In this document: positions 42,253 to 51,934 of the stretch, piece by piece
How positions within the stretch are numbered: the first letter of the stretch is position 1
Layout of the letters: every line of letters begins with the position of its first letter
Source of the DNA: Jannaschia marina
GTDB lineage: Bacteria > Pseudomonadota > Alphaproteobacteria > Rhodobacterales > Rhodobacteraceae
Assembly: GCF_013404595.1 (NCBI RefSeq)
Contig: NZ_JABVAX010000006.1
Location: 124,001-188,000, forward strand
Length of the DNA stretch: 64,000 bases
Reading direction: 5' to 3'
Made by a program: the position numbers and the translations under genes
Notes under the pieces: model-generated
What the model was told of the DNA's origin: nothing
Databases searched by the model: none
What the model saw: only the letters and a program-made list of their open reading frames with translations

Positions 42253-43910
42253 GCCGCCGCCTCCGCTGCGACCGGCGGCAGGGTGACAGTGAAGGCCGCG
42301 CCCTCCTCGGTGTTGCGCCCCCGGATCTCGCCGCCGAAGCCCTGCACGATCCCGTAACTCAGCGACAGGCCAAGGCCGAGGCCGGCCCCCACCTCCTTGG
42401 TGGTATAGAACGGGTCGAAGATCGCCTCCGGGTTTTCGAGCCCCGGCCCCGTGTCGGCCACGGTGAGCGTCGGCGGCCCGTCGGTCAGCGTGATCGTCAG
42501 GTGCCGCGTCTCGGCCACGGCCATGGCGTCGATCGCGTTGCCGATCAGGTTGACTAGCACCTGCCCCATCCGCACCTCGCCCGCCATGGCCAGCACCGGC
42601 GCGTCGGGCCGTGTTACGCGGACCTCGACGCCGGCGGCGGCGGCGCGTGCCTCGGTCATTTCGAGGGCGGCGTCGATGACCGCGCCGAGGTCCGTCTCCA
42701 CCGCCGGCTGCGGCTCGGACCGGGCGAAGGCCGAGAGGTTCCGGATGATGCGACCCATCCGCCCGGCCAGATCGCCGATGCGCGTGAGGTTCTTGCCCGC
42801 CGCCGCCGTATTGCCCCGCTCGAGGAACGTGGCTCCGTTCTGCGCGAAACTGCGGATCGCCATGAGCGGCTGGTTGAGTTCATGGCTGATGCCGGCGGCC
42901 AGCTGCCCGAGCGCCGAGAGCTTGCCCGCCTGCACGAGGTCGGCCTGCGCGCGGGTCAGGGCCGCCTCGGCCTCCCGCCGTTCGCGCACTTCCTCGGTCA
43001 GCGCGGCGGTGCGTTCGGCGACGCGGGCCTCGAGCATGGCGTTCGCGCGGGCCAGCACGCGCCGCCGCTCCCAGAGGAAGACGAGGAGACCGCCGAGCGC
43101 CAGAAGCGCGGCCCCGGCGGCAAGCCCCCGCGCCTGCGCCAGCGCCCGGGCCGGAGCCGTGTCGAGCAGGATCTCGGCGGTCAGGCCCAGCGTCGGTTGC
43201 GGCAGTTCCAGGTGGAGCGCATCGCGCGGGATGTAGCGGCCTGATTCCGTGCGCCGGATGTCGAGCCCGTGGATCGGGGCGAGGGTCTGTGGCGGCGGTC
43301 CGCCCAGAAGTTCCTCGCGGTTGGAGACGACGACATGCCCCACGGCGTCGGTAAAGTAGATCGCCTGCGGGTCGCCCCGCCAGCCGCGTTCCAGCGTGGC
43401 AAGGTCGCGCGTCACGGCAACGGCACCGCTCACCTTTCCGTCCGTGTCGAAGGTCGGCGCGGCATGGGCGAAGACCCGGCCGCCGAAGACCGGGCCGGCG
43501 GGCATCGGGCCGACACCGAGCGCGCCCTGCCGCGTGCGCGCCATCCAGACCGCCTCCGAGAGGTCGCCCATCCGGCCCGAGGCCGAGCCGATCACCTGCC
43601 CCGCGCCACGCAGCAACAGCACGTCCGAGGCCCCGGACCGGTCGGCATAGCCCTGCAGCCGCCAGGACGGGAACCGCGCGAGCGAGGGGCGCGCCACCGC
43701 CGCCGAGATCCCCGGATCCCCGGCCAGCAGAACGGCCAGATCGCGCGAGCGTTGCAATTCCAGCCGCAGGCGGTCGGCGGCCAGACTCAGGTCCGACCGG
43801 CCCTTGGCCTCGAGCGCGTGGAGCGCGGTGCCGAGCGTCGCCCACCAGACGGTCCCGGCCATCGCCAGCGCGGCGCAGAGAGTCACGAGGATGAGGACGA
43901 GGCGGTGCAT
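42249..43910 (-). CDS. dctB: C4-dicarboxylate sensor histidine kinase
   Basis: A 553-residue membrane kinase: TM1 (about 5-27), a periplasmic double-Cache sensor domain (about 28-260), TM2 (about 265-283), a coiled-coil region (290-335), the HisKA H-box GISHELNQPLMAIRSFAQN with the phospho-accepting His near residue 342, and the HATPase with NLIGNAIDAM, VADTGPG and GLGLGLSLS motifs. It should sense external C4-dicarboxylates and phosphorylate DctD, whose start overlaps its stop by 4 nt. Divergent from the P450 gene (73 nt). Confidence 0.93.
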   Translation of the reverse strand: MHRLVLILVTLCAALAMAGTVWWATLGTALHALEAKGRSDLSLAADRLRLELQRSRDLAVLLAGDPGISAAVARPSLARFPSWRLQGYADRSGASDVLLLRGAGQVIGSASGRMGDLSEAVWMARTRQGALGVGPMPAGPVFGGRVFAHAAPTFDTDGKVSGAVAVTRDLATLERGWRGDPQAIYFTDAVGHVVVSNREELLGGPPPQTLAPIHGLDIRRTESGRYIPRDALHLELPQPTLGLTAEILLDTAPARALAQARGLAAGAALLALGGLLVFLWERRRVLARANAMLEARVAERTAALTEEVRERREAEAALTRAQADLVQAGKLSALGQLAAGISHELNQPLMAIRSFAQNGATFLERGNTAAAGKNLTRIGDLAGRMGRIIRNLSAFARSEPQPAVETDLGAVIDAALEMTEARAAAAGVEVRVTRPDAPVLAMAGEVRMGQVLVNLIGNAIDAMAVAETRHLTITLTDGPPTLTVADTGPGLENPEAIFDPFYTTKEVGAGLGLGLSLSYGIVQGFGGEIRGRNTEEGAAFTVTLPPVAAEAAA

Positions 43911-43983
43911 GGGCGCAGGTTACGGGCCCGGCGCGGCAGGGCCAAGCCTTGACCTCTGCCGACGGCAAGGCCACCGATCCCCC

Positions 43984-45138
43984 ATGCAGCGTTTCGAGCA
44001 ATCCCCGACCGATCCCGCCTTCGTGCAGGACCCTTATCCCTTCTACGACCGCCTGCGCGCCGCCGGGCCACTGGCGGACTGGGTCGACTACGAAATGCCC
44101 GTGGCGAGCGATCACGCGACCGTCTCCGCCCTCCTGCGCGACCGGCGCTTCGGGCGCGAGAACCCGTTTCCGCCCCCGCGCCCGGCGCATCAGGCGGGGT
44201 TCTGGTCCGTCGAGGACCATTCCATGCTGGAGCTGGAGCCGCCGCGCCACACGCGACTGCGCGCGCAGGTGCTCCGCGCCTTCACCTCGCGCCGGGTGAA
44301 CGCCCTCGCGCCCGAGATCGAAGCGCTGGCCCATGCGCTCGTGGACGACTTCCCCGAGGGGCCCTTCGACCTGCTCGATGCCTTCGCCCGCCCCCTGCCC
44401 GTCCGCGTGATCGCCCGGCTCCTCGGCGTGCCCGAGGCGGATGCGCCGCACCTTCTCGACTGGTCGAACGCTATGGTCGGGATGTACCAGGCGCGCCGGA
44501 CTCACGCCGACGAGGTCGCCGCTGCGACCGCCGCGACCGAGTTCACGGCCTACCTGCACGACATCTTCCGCGCCCCCGCGCCGGACGGCCTGATCGCGCA
44601 ACTCCTGACGGTGGCGGAGGACGGCAAGCTCTCTCAGGAGGAGGTCACGGCGACCTGCATCCTGCTCCTGAACGCGGGACACGAGGCCACGGTGCACACG
44701 CTCGGCAACGGCGTCGCCGGGCTCGTCCGCGCCGGGCTTTGGGGTGCGGAGGTCACGCCGGAGCTGGTGGAGGAGGTGCTGCGTCACGATCCGCCACTGC
44801 ACATGTTCACCCGCTATGCGCTGGAGGATCTGGAGGTCTTCGACCATCGCTTCGCCCGTGGCGAGCGGGTCGGCCTCCTCCTCGGGGCCGCGAACCGCGA
44901 TCCGGCCGCCTATGCCGCACCCGACCGCTTCGATCCCGCGCGCTTCCCCGAGGCTCCCGTCTCTACGAGTTTCGGCGCGGGGCTGCACTTCTGCATCGGG
45001 GCCCCGCTCGCACGGCTCGAACTCCTGCATGGGCTGCGCGTGCTGACCGAGCGCAGACCGGACCTGCAGGTGACCGCGCCGCCGCGCTACGCAGACATCT
45101 ACCACTTCCACGGCCTCGAAACGCTGGAGGTGGCATGA
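43984..45138 (+). CDS. Cytochrome P450
   Basis: A 384-residue soluble class I bacterial P450. The heme-binding loop SFGAGLHFCIGAPLARLE with the axial Cys near residue 339, the I-helix LLLNAGHEATVHTLGN near 225 and EEVLRHDPP (ExxR) near 265 are present. It would oxygenate a small organic substrate using ferredoxin and ferredoxin reductase from elsewhere; none is in the window. Cytoplasmic. Coupled by a 4-nt overlap with a DUF2007 gene. Confidence 0.93.
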   Translation: MQRFEQSPTDPAFVQDPYPFYDRLRAAGPLADWVDYEMPVASDHATVSALLRDRRFGRENPFPPPRPAHQAGFWSVEDHSMLELEPPRHTRLRAQVLRAFTSRRVNALAPEIEALAHALVDDFPEGPFDLLDAFARPLPVRVIARLLGVPEADAPHLLDWSNAMVGMYQARRTHADEVAAATAATEFTAYLHDIFRAPAPDGLIAQLLTVAEDGKLSQEEVTATCILLLNAGHEATVHTLGNGVAGLVRAGLWGAEVTPELVEEVLRHDPPLHMFTRYALEDLEVFDHRFARGERVGLLLGAANRDPAAYAAPDRFDPARFPEAPVSTSFGAGLHFCIGAPLARLELLHGLRVLTERRPDLQVTAPPRYADIYHFHGLETLEVA

Positions 45139-45500
45139 CCCGACAGGACAACCTCATCTGCATCGGCCATGTCTACGGGGCAGGCGAACTCGCGCTTCTG
45201 CAGGCAGCCTTCGACGCTGCCGAGGTGCCGCTTTTGCCCGATCTGCCGAACGCCGGCGTGACCGCCAGCAGCTTCACGCTCGGCGACAGCGGGATCCGGC
45301 TTCTGGTGCCCAGGGGTCACGTGGAGGAGGCGCTGGCCCTCGCCGCCGCGCTCGACCCGATGTCGTCGAGCCAACCTTCGGTCTGGACCTTCGCGGTCGT
45401 CGTCTTCTGCCTGTTGTGGAGCTTCGTCCCGCCCTACCCGACGGGCTACTTCCCACGCCGGCAAAGCGACACCTCGATCGTCGCGCTGGAGCAGGTCTAG
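45135..45500 (+). CDS. DUF2007-domain protein with C-terminal membrane helix
   Basis: A 121-residue protein; the N-terminal part (LICIGHVYGAGELALLQAAFDAAEVPLLPD) resembles the DUF2007 putative signal-transducing domain (about residues 8-75). A single membrane helix SVWTFAVVVFCLLWSFVPP follows near 82-100. No enzymatic function is known. The 4-nt overlap with the P450 gene indicates cotranslation. Its stop overlaps that of the convergent esterase gene by 4 nt. Confidence 0.75.
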   Translation: MTRQDNLICIGHVYGAGELALLQAAFDAAEVPLLPDLPNAGVTASSFTLGDSGIRLLVPRGHVEEALALAAALDPMSSSQPSVWTFAVVVFCLLWSFVPPYPTGYFPRRQSDTSIVALEQV

Positions 45501-46315
45501 CCGCCCTCCAGGAACCTGCGCGCCAGCTCAGTCCAGCCGCGCGGCAGCCCGTGCCCGCCGTCGTGTAACGCGAGGCGCACGCGACCGCCGCTGCAGGATG
45601 CGTCCCAGTCCCGAAGTCGGAACCCCTCGGTCAGGGTGATCTCATCGGGGTTCGACCGGCAGCCGTTTCGCTCCCGCGCCCGCGCCAGCGCCTCCCAGAC
45701 CGACCCCTGGTGCCAATCGCGGATCGCGCGGCCCTCGAAGGGCACCTGCGCGTCGGCGAAGCCGTGCACCTGCATCACCGGCAGGCCTTCGAGCCCCGCG
45801 CAGCCCGTCGGGTTCGGCCGCCGCAGGGCCCCCGCGACCGAAACCATGCCCGCCAGATGTTCGCCTGCCTCACAGGCCATCAGCCAGGCCATCGACCCCC
45901 CCGCCGAGAAGCCGCTGGCAAAGACGCGCGCCCGGTCGAGCGGCAGGCGCGCGGCAACGTCGTCGAGGATCGCAAGGGTGAACGCCACCTCGTCGCGGGG
46001 CGCGCCTTCCCGCGCCGGGTTCGTGAAGTAATCCTGACCTTCGGGCCGCACCCCGTTCGGCGCGATCAGGAGGTATCCTGCGTCCGCGAAGCTCTCACGC
46101 AGGCCCTGGGAACGGAAAACCTGCGCTCCGGAGCCGCGATGCCCGTGGTAGAAGATGAGCGCCGGCAGAGGTGCCTCTCCGTCCCAGCCCGCAGGGACGA
46201 CGAGGTGATAGGATCCCGTTTCGATCTCGCAGGGCGCATCGGGACCGCAGGGCATCTCCTGCGCGAGAGCCGGCGCACCGGCGAGAAGGGTGAGAAGGGC
46301 AAGCAGTCGGCGCAT
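45497..46315 (-). CDS. Secreted alpha/beta-hydrolase (LpqC / PHB depolymerase-like esterase)
   Basis: A 272-residue protein with a signal peptide (LLAGAPALA before QEM). The nucleophile elbow GFSAGGS near residue 138, the acid in HGFADAQVP and the His in LHDGGHGLP form a complete Ser-Asp-His triad. YHGHRGSG is the oxyanion loop. The family contains polyhydroxybutyrate depolymerases and feruloyl esterases. Several Cys suggest disulphides. Start 46315 was preferred to an in-frame ATG at 46351. Confidence 0.88.
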   Translation of the reverse strand: MRRLLALLTLLAGAPALAQEMPCGPDAPCEIETGSYHLVVPAGWDGEAPLPALIFYHGHRGSGAQVFRSQGLRESFADAGYLLIAPNGVRPEGQDYFTNPAREGAPRDEVAFTLAILDDVAARLPLDRARVFASGFSAGGSMAWLMACEAGEHLAGMVSVAGALRRPNPTGCAGLEGLPVMQVHGFADAQVPFEGRAIRDWHQGSVWEALARARERNGCRSNPDEITLTEGFRLRDWDASCSGGRVRLALHDGGHGLPRGWTELARRFLEGG

Positions 46316-46398
46316 CGTCGGTCTCCGGTCTTCGTCGCGACCCTGTCGCAAGCTGCCCGCATATGGCCAGAGCGATGTGCCTCACGTTCCCGTGCGGG

Positions 46399-46737
46399 TC
46401 ACTCCTCGGCCGGCAGGGCCCCGTTGCAGACGGTCAGAAGGCGCGCAAGCTCGGTTCGCTCCGCAAGACTATCCTCCCGCGTCGCCCAATCGGTCCGGGC
46501 CTCGGCGATCAGCCTGTCTGCGAGGCTGGCACCGTGGAACGCCTCGACCACCCCGCGCGCGCGATCGGCCGCCCTCGCAAAAGTCGCTTCGAGCGCCTTA
46601 TCGGGCTCCTCCGGTTCCAGCAGGGCATAGACCGCCGCGCATTCTGCAAACGCCCGTGCGCCCTCCATCCGCCAGGGCTCCGGGAAATCCGCTGTCGCCA
46701 CGGTCGGCACGGCAAGCAGAAGGGTGAGGCCGCGCAC
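46399..46737 (-). CDS. Hypothetical secreted protein, 112 residues, GTG start
   Basis: Signal peptide VRGLTLLLAVPTVATA before DFPEPW, then a helical, acidic mature part with RMEGARAFAECAAVYALLEPEEPDKALEATFARAADRARGVVEAF near residues 23-65 and two Cys. No family recognised. GTG 46737 starts 1 nt after the uvrA stop (46739-46741), so it is cotranscribed and probably coupled with uvrA. An ATG-only reading would lose the signal peptide. Confidence 0.7.
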   Translation of the reverse strand: MRGLTLLLAVPTVATADFPEPWRMEGARAFAECAAVYALLEPEEPDKALEATFARAADRARGVVEAFHGASLADRLIAEARTDWATREDSLAERTELARLLTVCNGALPAEE

Positions 46738-46738
46738 C

Positions 46739-49597
46739 CTACTCCGCCGCCACCTTCCGCGCGGCCAGCATCGGCTTGAGGTAGCGGCCGGTGTGGCTCT
46801 CCTCGACCTCGGCGATTTCTTCCGGCGTGCCGGTGGCAACGAGGGTGCCGCCGCCGTCGCCGCCCTCGGGGCCGATGTCGATGACATGATCGGCGGTCTT
46901 CACCACGTCGAGGTTGTGTTCGATCACGACGACCGTGTTCCCCGCCTCGACCAGTTCGTGCAGCACTTCGAGGAGTTTGCGCACGTCTTCGAAATGCAGG
47001 CCGGTCGTCGGCTCGTCCAGGATGTAGAGCGTGCGACCCGTCGACCGCTTCGACAATTCCTTCGACAACTTCACCCGCTGGGCTTCACCGCCCGAGAGCG
47101 TCGTCGCCTGCTGGCCGACCTTGATGTAGCCAAGACCCACGCGCATCAGCGCATCCATCTTCTCGCGGATCGAGGGGACGGCCTTGAAGAACTCCTGTGC
47201 GTCCTCGACGGTCATGTCGAGCACGTCGGCGATGCTCTTGCCCTTGAACTTGATCTCCAGCGTCTCGCGGTTGTAGCGCTTGCCCTTGCAGGTCTCGCAT
47301 TCGACGTAGACGTCGGGCAGGAAGTGCATCTCGATCTTGATGACGCCGTCCCCCTGGCAGGCCTCGCAGCGCCCGCCCTTCACGTTGAAGCTGAACCGGC
47401 CGGGCTTGTAGCCGCGGGTCTTCGACTCCGGCAGGCCTGCGAACCAATCGCGGATGGGCGTGAAGGCCCCCACGTAGGTCGCGGGGTTCGAGCGCGGGGT
47501 GCGTCCGATGGGACGCTGGTCGATGTCGATGACCTTGTCGAGGTGTTCGAGCCCCTTGACCGTCTCGCAGGGGGCGGGCGTCTGCCGTGCGCCGTTGAGC
47601 TTCATGGAGGCGGTCTTGAAGAGCGTTTCGATGGTCAGGGTCGACTTGCCGCCGCCCGATACGCCGGTGACGGCCACGAACTTGCCCAGCGGATAATCGA
47701 CCGTCAGCCCCTTGAGGTTGTTGCCCGTCGCCTTCACGACCGAGACCTTCTTGCGATTGCCCTTCCGGCGCTTCGCCGGCACCGCGATCTCGCGCCGCCC
47801 GGAGAGGTAGTCGGCGGTGATCGACTTGGCCGTCGCCTGCAACTCCGCCGGCGTGCCATGGGCCACCACGGTCCCGCCATGGACACCCGCACCCGGGCCG
47901 ATGTCGTAGACGTAATCGGCCTCGCGGATGGCCTCCTCGTCATGCTCGACCACGATGACGGTGTTGCCCTGGTCGCGCAGGTTCTTGAGCGTCGTCAGCA
48001 GGCGGTCGTTGTCGCGCTGGTGCAGGCCGATGGAGGGCTCGTCGAGGACATAGAGCACGCCCGTCAGGCCCGAACCGATCTGGGAGGCCAGGCGGATGCG
48101 CTGGCTCTCCCCGCCCGAAAGCGTGCCGGCGTTGCGGCTGAGCGTCAGGTACTGCAGGCCGACGTTGTTGAGGAACCCGAGTCGCTCCCGGATCTCCTTC
48201 AGGATGGCGCGGGCGATCTCGTTGTTCTGCTTCGACAAGGCCGCGGGTACGGCATCGCACCACTCAAGCGCCTCGCCGATAGACATTTCAACGACTTGCC
48301 CGACGTGCTTCATGTCGATCTTGACGGCCAGAGCCTCGGGACGCAGCCGGTAGCCGCCGCAGGCCCCGCAGGGGCGGTTGTTCTGGTAGCGCTCGAATTC
48401 CTCGCGCACCCAGCTGGAGTCCGTCTCGCGGTAGCGGCGCTCCATGTTCGGGATCACGCCCTCGAAGACGCGCGTCACCTCGTAGATGCGCCCGCCCTCG
48501 TCATAGCGGAACTTGATCTTCTCCTCGCCCGAGCCGCGCAGGAAGACCTGCTGCACCTTTTCAGGCAGATCCTTCCACGCCTTCTTCTGATCGAAGCCGT
48601 AATGCTTGGCGATGGCCTCGATGGTCTGGAGAAAGTAGGGGCTCTTGCCCTTGTTCCACGGCGCGATGGCCCCCTTGGCCAAGGGCAGCGTCACATCGGG
48701 CACGACAAGGCGCTCGTCGAAGAACAGCTCGTGCCCCAGGCCGTCGCACTTGGGACAGGCCCCGAAGGGTGCGTTGAACGAGAACAGCCGCGGCTCGATC
48801 TCGGGGATGGTGAAGCCCGACACCGGGCAGGCGAACTTTTCCGAGAATGTGATCCGCTCCGCCTCGCCCTCCTTCGGCGCGGTCTCGAGGATGGCGATGC
48901 CATCGGCGAGGTCGAGGGCGGTGCGGAAGCTGTCGGCCAGCCGGGTCTCCAGCCCCTCGCGCACGACGATGCGGTCGACGACGACGTCGATGTCGTGGCG
49001 GAATTTCTTGTCGAGCGTCGGCGGCGTGTCGAGGTCGTGGAACTCCCCGTCGACCTTGACGCGCTGGAAGCCCTGCTTCCTGAGCTCCAGCATCTCCTTG
49101 CGGTACTCGCCCTTCCGGTCACGCACGATGGGCGCGAGCAGATAGCCGCGCGTCCCTTCCTCCATCGCCATGACGCGATCCACCATGTCCTGCACCTGCT
49201 GCGCGGTGATCGGCTCCCCGGTGGCGGGGCTATAGGGCGTGCCGGCGCGGGCGAAGAGAAGGCGCAGGTAGTCGTAGATCTCGGTGACGGTGCCGACGGT
49301 GGAGCGCGGGTTCTTCGACGTCGTCTTCTGCTCGATGGAGATGGCGGGGGAGAGGCCCGAGATGTGATCGACATCGGGCTTCTGCATCATGTCGAGGAAC
49401 TGCCGCGCGTAGGCCGACAGGCTCTCGACATAGCGCCGCTGGCCCTCGGCGTAGATCGTGTCGAAGGCGAGGCTGGACTTTCCCGACCCCGACAGGCCGG
49501 TGATGACCACGAGCTGATCGCGGGGGATGTCGACGTCCACGCCCTTGAGGTTGTGCTCCCGCGCGCCGCGGACTTCGATGAACTTCTGATCGGCCAT
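46739..49597 (-). CDS. uvrA: Excinuclease ABC subunit A
   Basis: A 952-residue DNA-damage recognition ATPase of nucleotide excision repair. Two ABC modules: Walker [15 protein letters not shown] near residue 33 and [16 protein letters not shown] near 640; signature sequences near 495 and 830 ([11 protein letters not shown]). The C-terminal zinc finger CEACQGDG...[10 protein letters not shown] is intact. The first one reads CPVSG...CPKC, so one of the four Cys is Ser. Start 49597 ([11 protein letters not shown]). Confidence 0.97.
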   Translation of the reverse strand: MADQKFIEVRGAREHNLKGVDVDIPRDQLVVITGLSGSGKSSLAFDTIYAEGQRRYVESLSAYARQFLDMMQKPDVDHISGLSPAISIEQKTTSKNPRSTVGTVTEIYDYLRLLFARAGTPYSPATGEPITAQQVQDMVDRVMAMEEGTRGYLLAPIVRDRKGEYRKEMLELRKQGFQRVKVDGEFHDLDTPPTLDKKFRHDIDVVVDRIVVREGLETRLADSFRTALDLADGIAILETAPKEGEAERITFSEKFACPVSGFTIPEIEPRLFSFNAPFGACPKCDGLGHELFFDERLVVPDVTLPLAKGAIAPWNKGKSPYFLQTIEAIAKHYGFDQKKAWKDLPEKVQQVFLRGSGEEKIKFRYDEGGRIYEVTRVFEGVIPNMERRYRETDSSWVREEFERYQNNRPCGACGGYRLRPEALAVKIDMKHVGQVVEMSIGEALEWCDAVPAALSKQNNEIARAILKEIRERLGFLNNVGLQYLTLSRNAGTLSGGESQRIRLASQIGSGLTGVLYVLDEPSIGLHQRDNDRLLTTLKNLRDQGNTVIVVEHDEEAIREADYVYDIGPGAGVHGGTVVAHGTPAELQATAKSITADYLSGRREIAVPAKRRKGNRKKVSVVKATGNNLKGLTVDYPLGKFVAVTGVSGGGKSTLTIETLFKTASMKLNGARQTPAPCETVKGLEHLDKVIDIDQRPIGRTPRSNPATYVGAFTPIRDWFAGLPESKTRGYKPGRFSFNVKGGRCEACQGDGVIKIEMHFLPDVYVECETCKGKRYNRETLEIKFKGKSIADVLDMTVEDAQEFFKAVPSIREKMDALMRVGLGYIKVGQQATTLSGGEAQRVKLSKELSKRSTGRTLYILDEPTTGLHFEDVRKLLEVLHELVEAGNTVVVIEHNLDVVKTADHVIDIGPEGGDGGGTLVATGTPEEIAEVEESHTGRYLKPMLAARKVAAE

Positions 49598-49705
49598 TTC
49601 GCCCCCGGACGGCTCTGCGATGTACTGCAAGGTCACGACATAGGGACCGGCGGCCCCGTTGCAATCGTCCCGGCGCAATTGCGTGGGCGATTCCGCCCGG
49701 AACAT

Positions 49706-50857
49706 TCAGGGAACGTTTACCACGTCCAACGCCGCCCTTCCAGAGGCCGCACGCCCTGCGGCCAGAACCGCACAAAGCCCCAGCACCGCCGCCGCGACTG
49801 TGAGCCACAAGAGCCCGACCGTCCCCGCCCCGGCGAAGACGAGCGCGAAGACCGGCGTGCCCGAAACCGTGCCGACATTCCCCAGCTGTGCAATCGCCCC
49901 CGTCGCCCGCGCCCGGTCCCCGGGGCCCGTGTTCCACGCCGGAATCGCGGCAAAGCTCGCACCGGGGATGAGGCCCATCGCGAGGAAGCATCCCTCCACC
50001 GCCAGCGGCAGTCCCAGAAGTGTCCCGACCGCGCCGAGCGCCGTGCCGAGGTAGCCCACCGCGCCGACGTGATGGGGCGCGAAGCGGCTGCAGAGCGCAC
50101 CACCGGCCAGCGTCGACAGAAGGGTCACGACCGGCAGCACGGTCGCCAGCGACGGACGGCCGAGCGCGTCCGGCAGGAAGGCGATGCCCGCGACGAAAAG
50201 GAAGGTGTAACAGACGAAGCCGAGCGCCGGGGCCATGTATCGGATCGAGCCGTAGATCTCCCGGTGCACGGCCACCGGGTTCAGTACCACGCGCCGCACC
50301 GGCTGCCGCGGCACGACCCGCCAGAGCACGGCGGCAAGCGCGAGCAGTAGCGCCCCGTGGAGCGCGAAGAGGAGCGGCAGACCCCCGCGCGCCAGCACGC
50401 CCGGGAAGATCTGCGCCGAGAGCGCGAGCGACGCGCCGAAGAACACCGCCCAGAGCCCCATGACGAGCGGGCGGTCGCGATCCGACGCAGCACCCGCCAT
50501 CAGCGGCGGCCCGGCGACGACGAGGGCGAGATGCGCCAGGCCCTCGACCGCGCGCGTGACCGAGAAGAGCCAGAACGGCGGCATCAGCGCCTGCACGAGC
50601 GACATCGCCGCCCCGAGCACGAGACCGAGCAGGAACGTCCGCCCGATGCCGACGCCCGCCGCAAGCCCTCCCGCCATCGGCCCGAGGAGGAGCCCGATGA
50701 CACCGACGAGCGAGACGAGCACCGAGACGGCGGCGACGGGTCGCTCGAAGGCCGTCGCCATGTCGGGCAGGGTCAGGGCGATCTTGCCGAACTGCGCCGC
50801 CGCGAGCAGGCCGCCGAAGAAGATGAGGGCCACGAGGCCCCAACGCGTGCGTTTCAT
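49706..50857 (-). CDS. Major facilitator superfamily transporter
   Basis: A 383-residue membrane protein with about 12 predicted helices, for example GLVALIFFGGLLAAAQFGKIA near residue 7 and ALGFVCYTFLFVAGIAFLPDAL near 195. The loop GRTFLLGLVLGAAMS between helices 2 and 3 fits the MFS pattern. The substrate is unknown. The start at 50857 follows the N-terminal charge pattern MKRTRWG; an in-frame ATG at 51097 lies far upstream. Divergent from the DUF4394 gene. Confidence 0.88.
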   Translation of the reverse strand: MKRTRWGLVALIFFGGLLAAAQFGKIALTLPDMATAFERPVAAVSVLVSLVGVIGLLLGPMAGGLAAGVGIGRTFLLGLVLGAAMSLVQALMPPFWLFSVTRAVEGLAHLALVVAGPPLMAGAASDRDRPLVMGLWAVFFGASLALSAQIFPGVLARGGLPLLFALHGALLLALAAVLWRVVPRQPVRRVVLNPVAVHREIYGSIRYMAPALGFVCYTFLFVAGIAFLPDALGRPSLATVLPVVTLLSTLAGGALCSRFAPHHVGAVGYLGTALGAVGTLLGLPLAVEGCFLAMGLIPGASFAAIPAWNTGPGDRARATGAIAQLGNVGTVSGTPVFALVFAGAGTVGLLWLTVAAAVLGLCAVLAAGRAASGRAALDVVNVP

Positions 50858-51005
50858 GGCCCTGCGATGGCACGGGCACGACCCTGGGGCGAGTCTGCAA
50901 TGATGAAATCCCGCATTTCCCGAAATCCCTGAAACTTTCGCCGGACGTCGCCGTGACTTCGGGTGACGCCGGGCAAATGCCCCGGCTCGACAAAAGGAGA
51001 ACACA

Positions 51006-51863
51006 ATGACCCTCACCAAGCTGAGCCTTGCCGCCACCCTCGCCGCCACCACCTTGGCTGCCCCCGTTTTCGCAGACGGACATGCCGTCGCGGGCATGGG
51101 CTACGGGCTCTCGGGCGACGGCACCACACTCGTCGTCTTCTCCGACCTGACCGCACCCGACGCCGGCACGCCGGTCACGCTCTCGGCACCGCTCGACGCC
51201 ATCGCCTATCGCCCGGTCACGGGTGAGCTGCTGGGCCTCTCGGCCGGCATGATCGGCGTGATCGACGTTGAGACCGGCGAGATCACCGACACAGGGGCGA
51301 CCTTCGACGAGGGTGCGGCCACGGGCGACGGCGCGGCCGTCGGCTTCGACTTCAACAACAAGATTGACGCCGTGCGCGCCGTCTCATCGGAAGGGGTCAA
51401 CCTCGTCTACTTCCCGAGCGACTTCGGCGACGAGAAGGCCAACACCGTCAAGCGGTTCACCGACCTCGCCTACGCCGCGGGCGACGCCAACGAGGGCGCG
51501 ACGCCGGCGATCTTCGCCAACGCCTACACCAACGCGGTGAACGGCGCGAAGCAGGAGGGAACCGCGCAGTTCGCCCTCGACGCGGCGACGGACTCGCTCG
51601 TGACGCTCGCCAACAACGAGGGCACGCTCGGCACCGTCGGCGCGATCACCATCGACGGGGAGCCGGCCGACGTGTCGATGATGGGCGGCTTCGAGATCAT
51701 TTCGGCCGAGGCCGGAGACGACAAGGCGCTGGCGATGCTGATGCTCGAAGGCGCGGAGACGACCGGCCTCTATGCGATCGACCTGACCTCGGGCGCGGCG
51801 ACGCTCATCGGCGACACCGGCATCGGCGCGATGCGCGGCTTCGCCGCCCAGCTGCCGATGTAA
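51006..51863 (+). CDS. Secreted DUF4394 protein
   Basis: A 285-residue exported protein with signal peptide (ending VFADG). Repeated beta-blade-like strands such as YRPVTGELLGLSAGMIGVIDVETGEIT, GFDFNNKIDAVRAVSSEGVNLVYFPSD and AITIDGEPADVSMMGGF fit DUF4394. Acidic and Ala-rich, no Cys. Role unknown. AAAGGAG precedes the start. Direct repeats GAAATCCC at 50905 and 50922 and TGAAACTTTC at about 50929 lie upstream and could be an ECF-type promoter, only weakly supported. Confidence 0.85.
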   Translation: MTLTKLSLAATLAATTLAAPVFADGHAVAGMGYGLSGDGTTLVVFSDLTAPDAGTPVTLSAPLDAIAYRPVTGELLGLSAGMIGVIDVETGEITDTGATFDEGAATGDGAAVGFDFNNKIDAVRAVSSEGVNLVYFPSDFGDEKANTVKRFTDLAYAAGDANEGATPAIFANAYTNAVNGAKQEGTAQFALDAATDSLVTLANNEGTLGTVGAITIDGEPADVSMMGGFEIISAEAGDDKALAMLMLEGAETTGLYAIDLTSGAATLIGDTGIGAMRGFAAQLPM

Positions 51864-51884
51864 GGCGGAACACCACAGAACTGG

Positions 51885-51911
51885 AAAAGGGGGCAACCAG
51901 GTCCCCTTTTT
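51885..51911. terminator. Bidirectional terminator between the DUF4394 gene and lpd
   Basis: AAAAGGGG (51885-51892) pairs with CCCCTTTT (51903-51910), 10-nt loop; T-run on both strands. Serves the convergent pair. Confidence 0.85.
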
Positions 51912-51934
51912 CGTCCGGTTCAGGAAATCCGGCT

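Noticed and set aside
46724..50350. A 1208-codon plus-strand frame antisense to uvrA and the MFS gene
   Set aside because: Shadow of uvrA; no recognisable motif, while the minus strand has both UvrA ABC modules.
50901..50960. ECF-sigma promoter before the DUF4394 gene
   Set aside because: TGAAACTTTC is reminiscent of ECF -35 elements, but no convincing -10 follows at the right distance; kept only as a remark.
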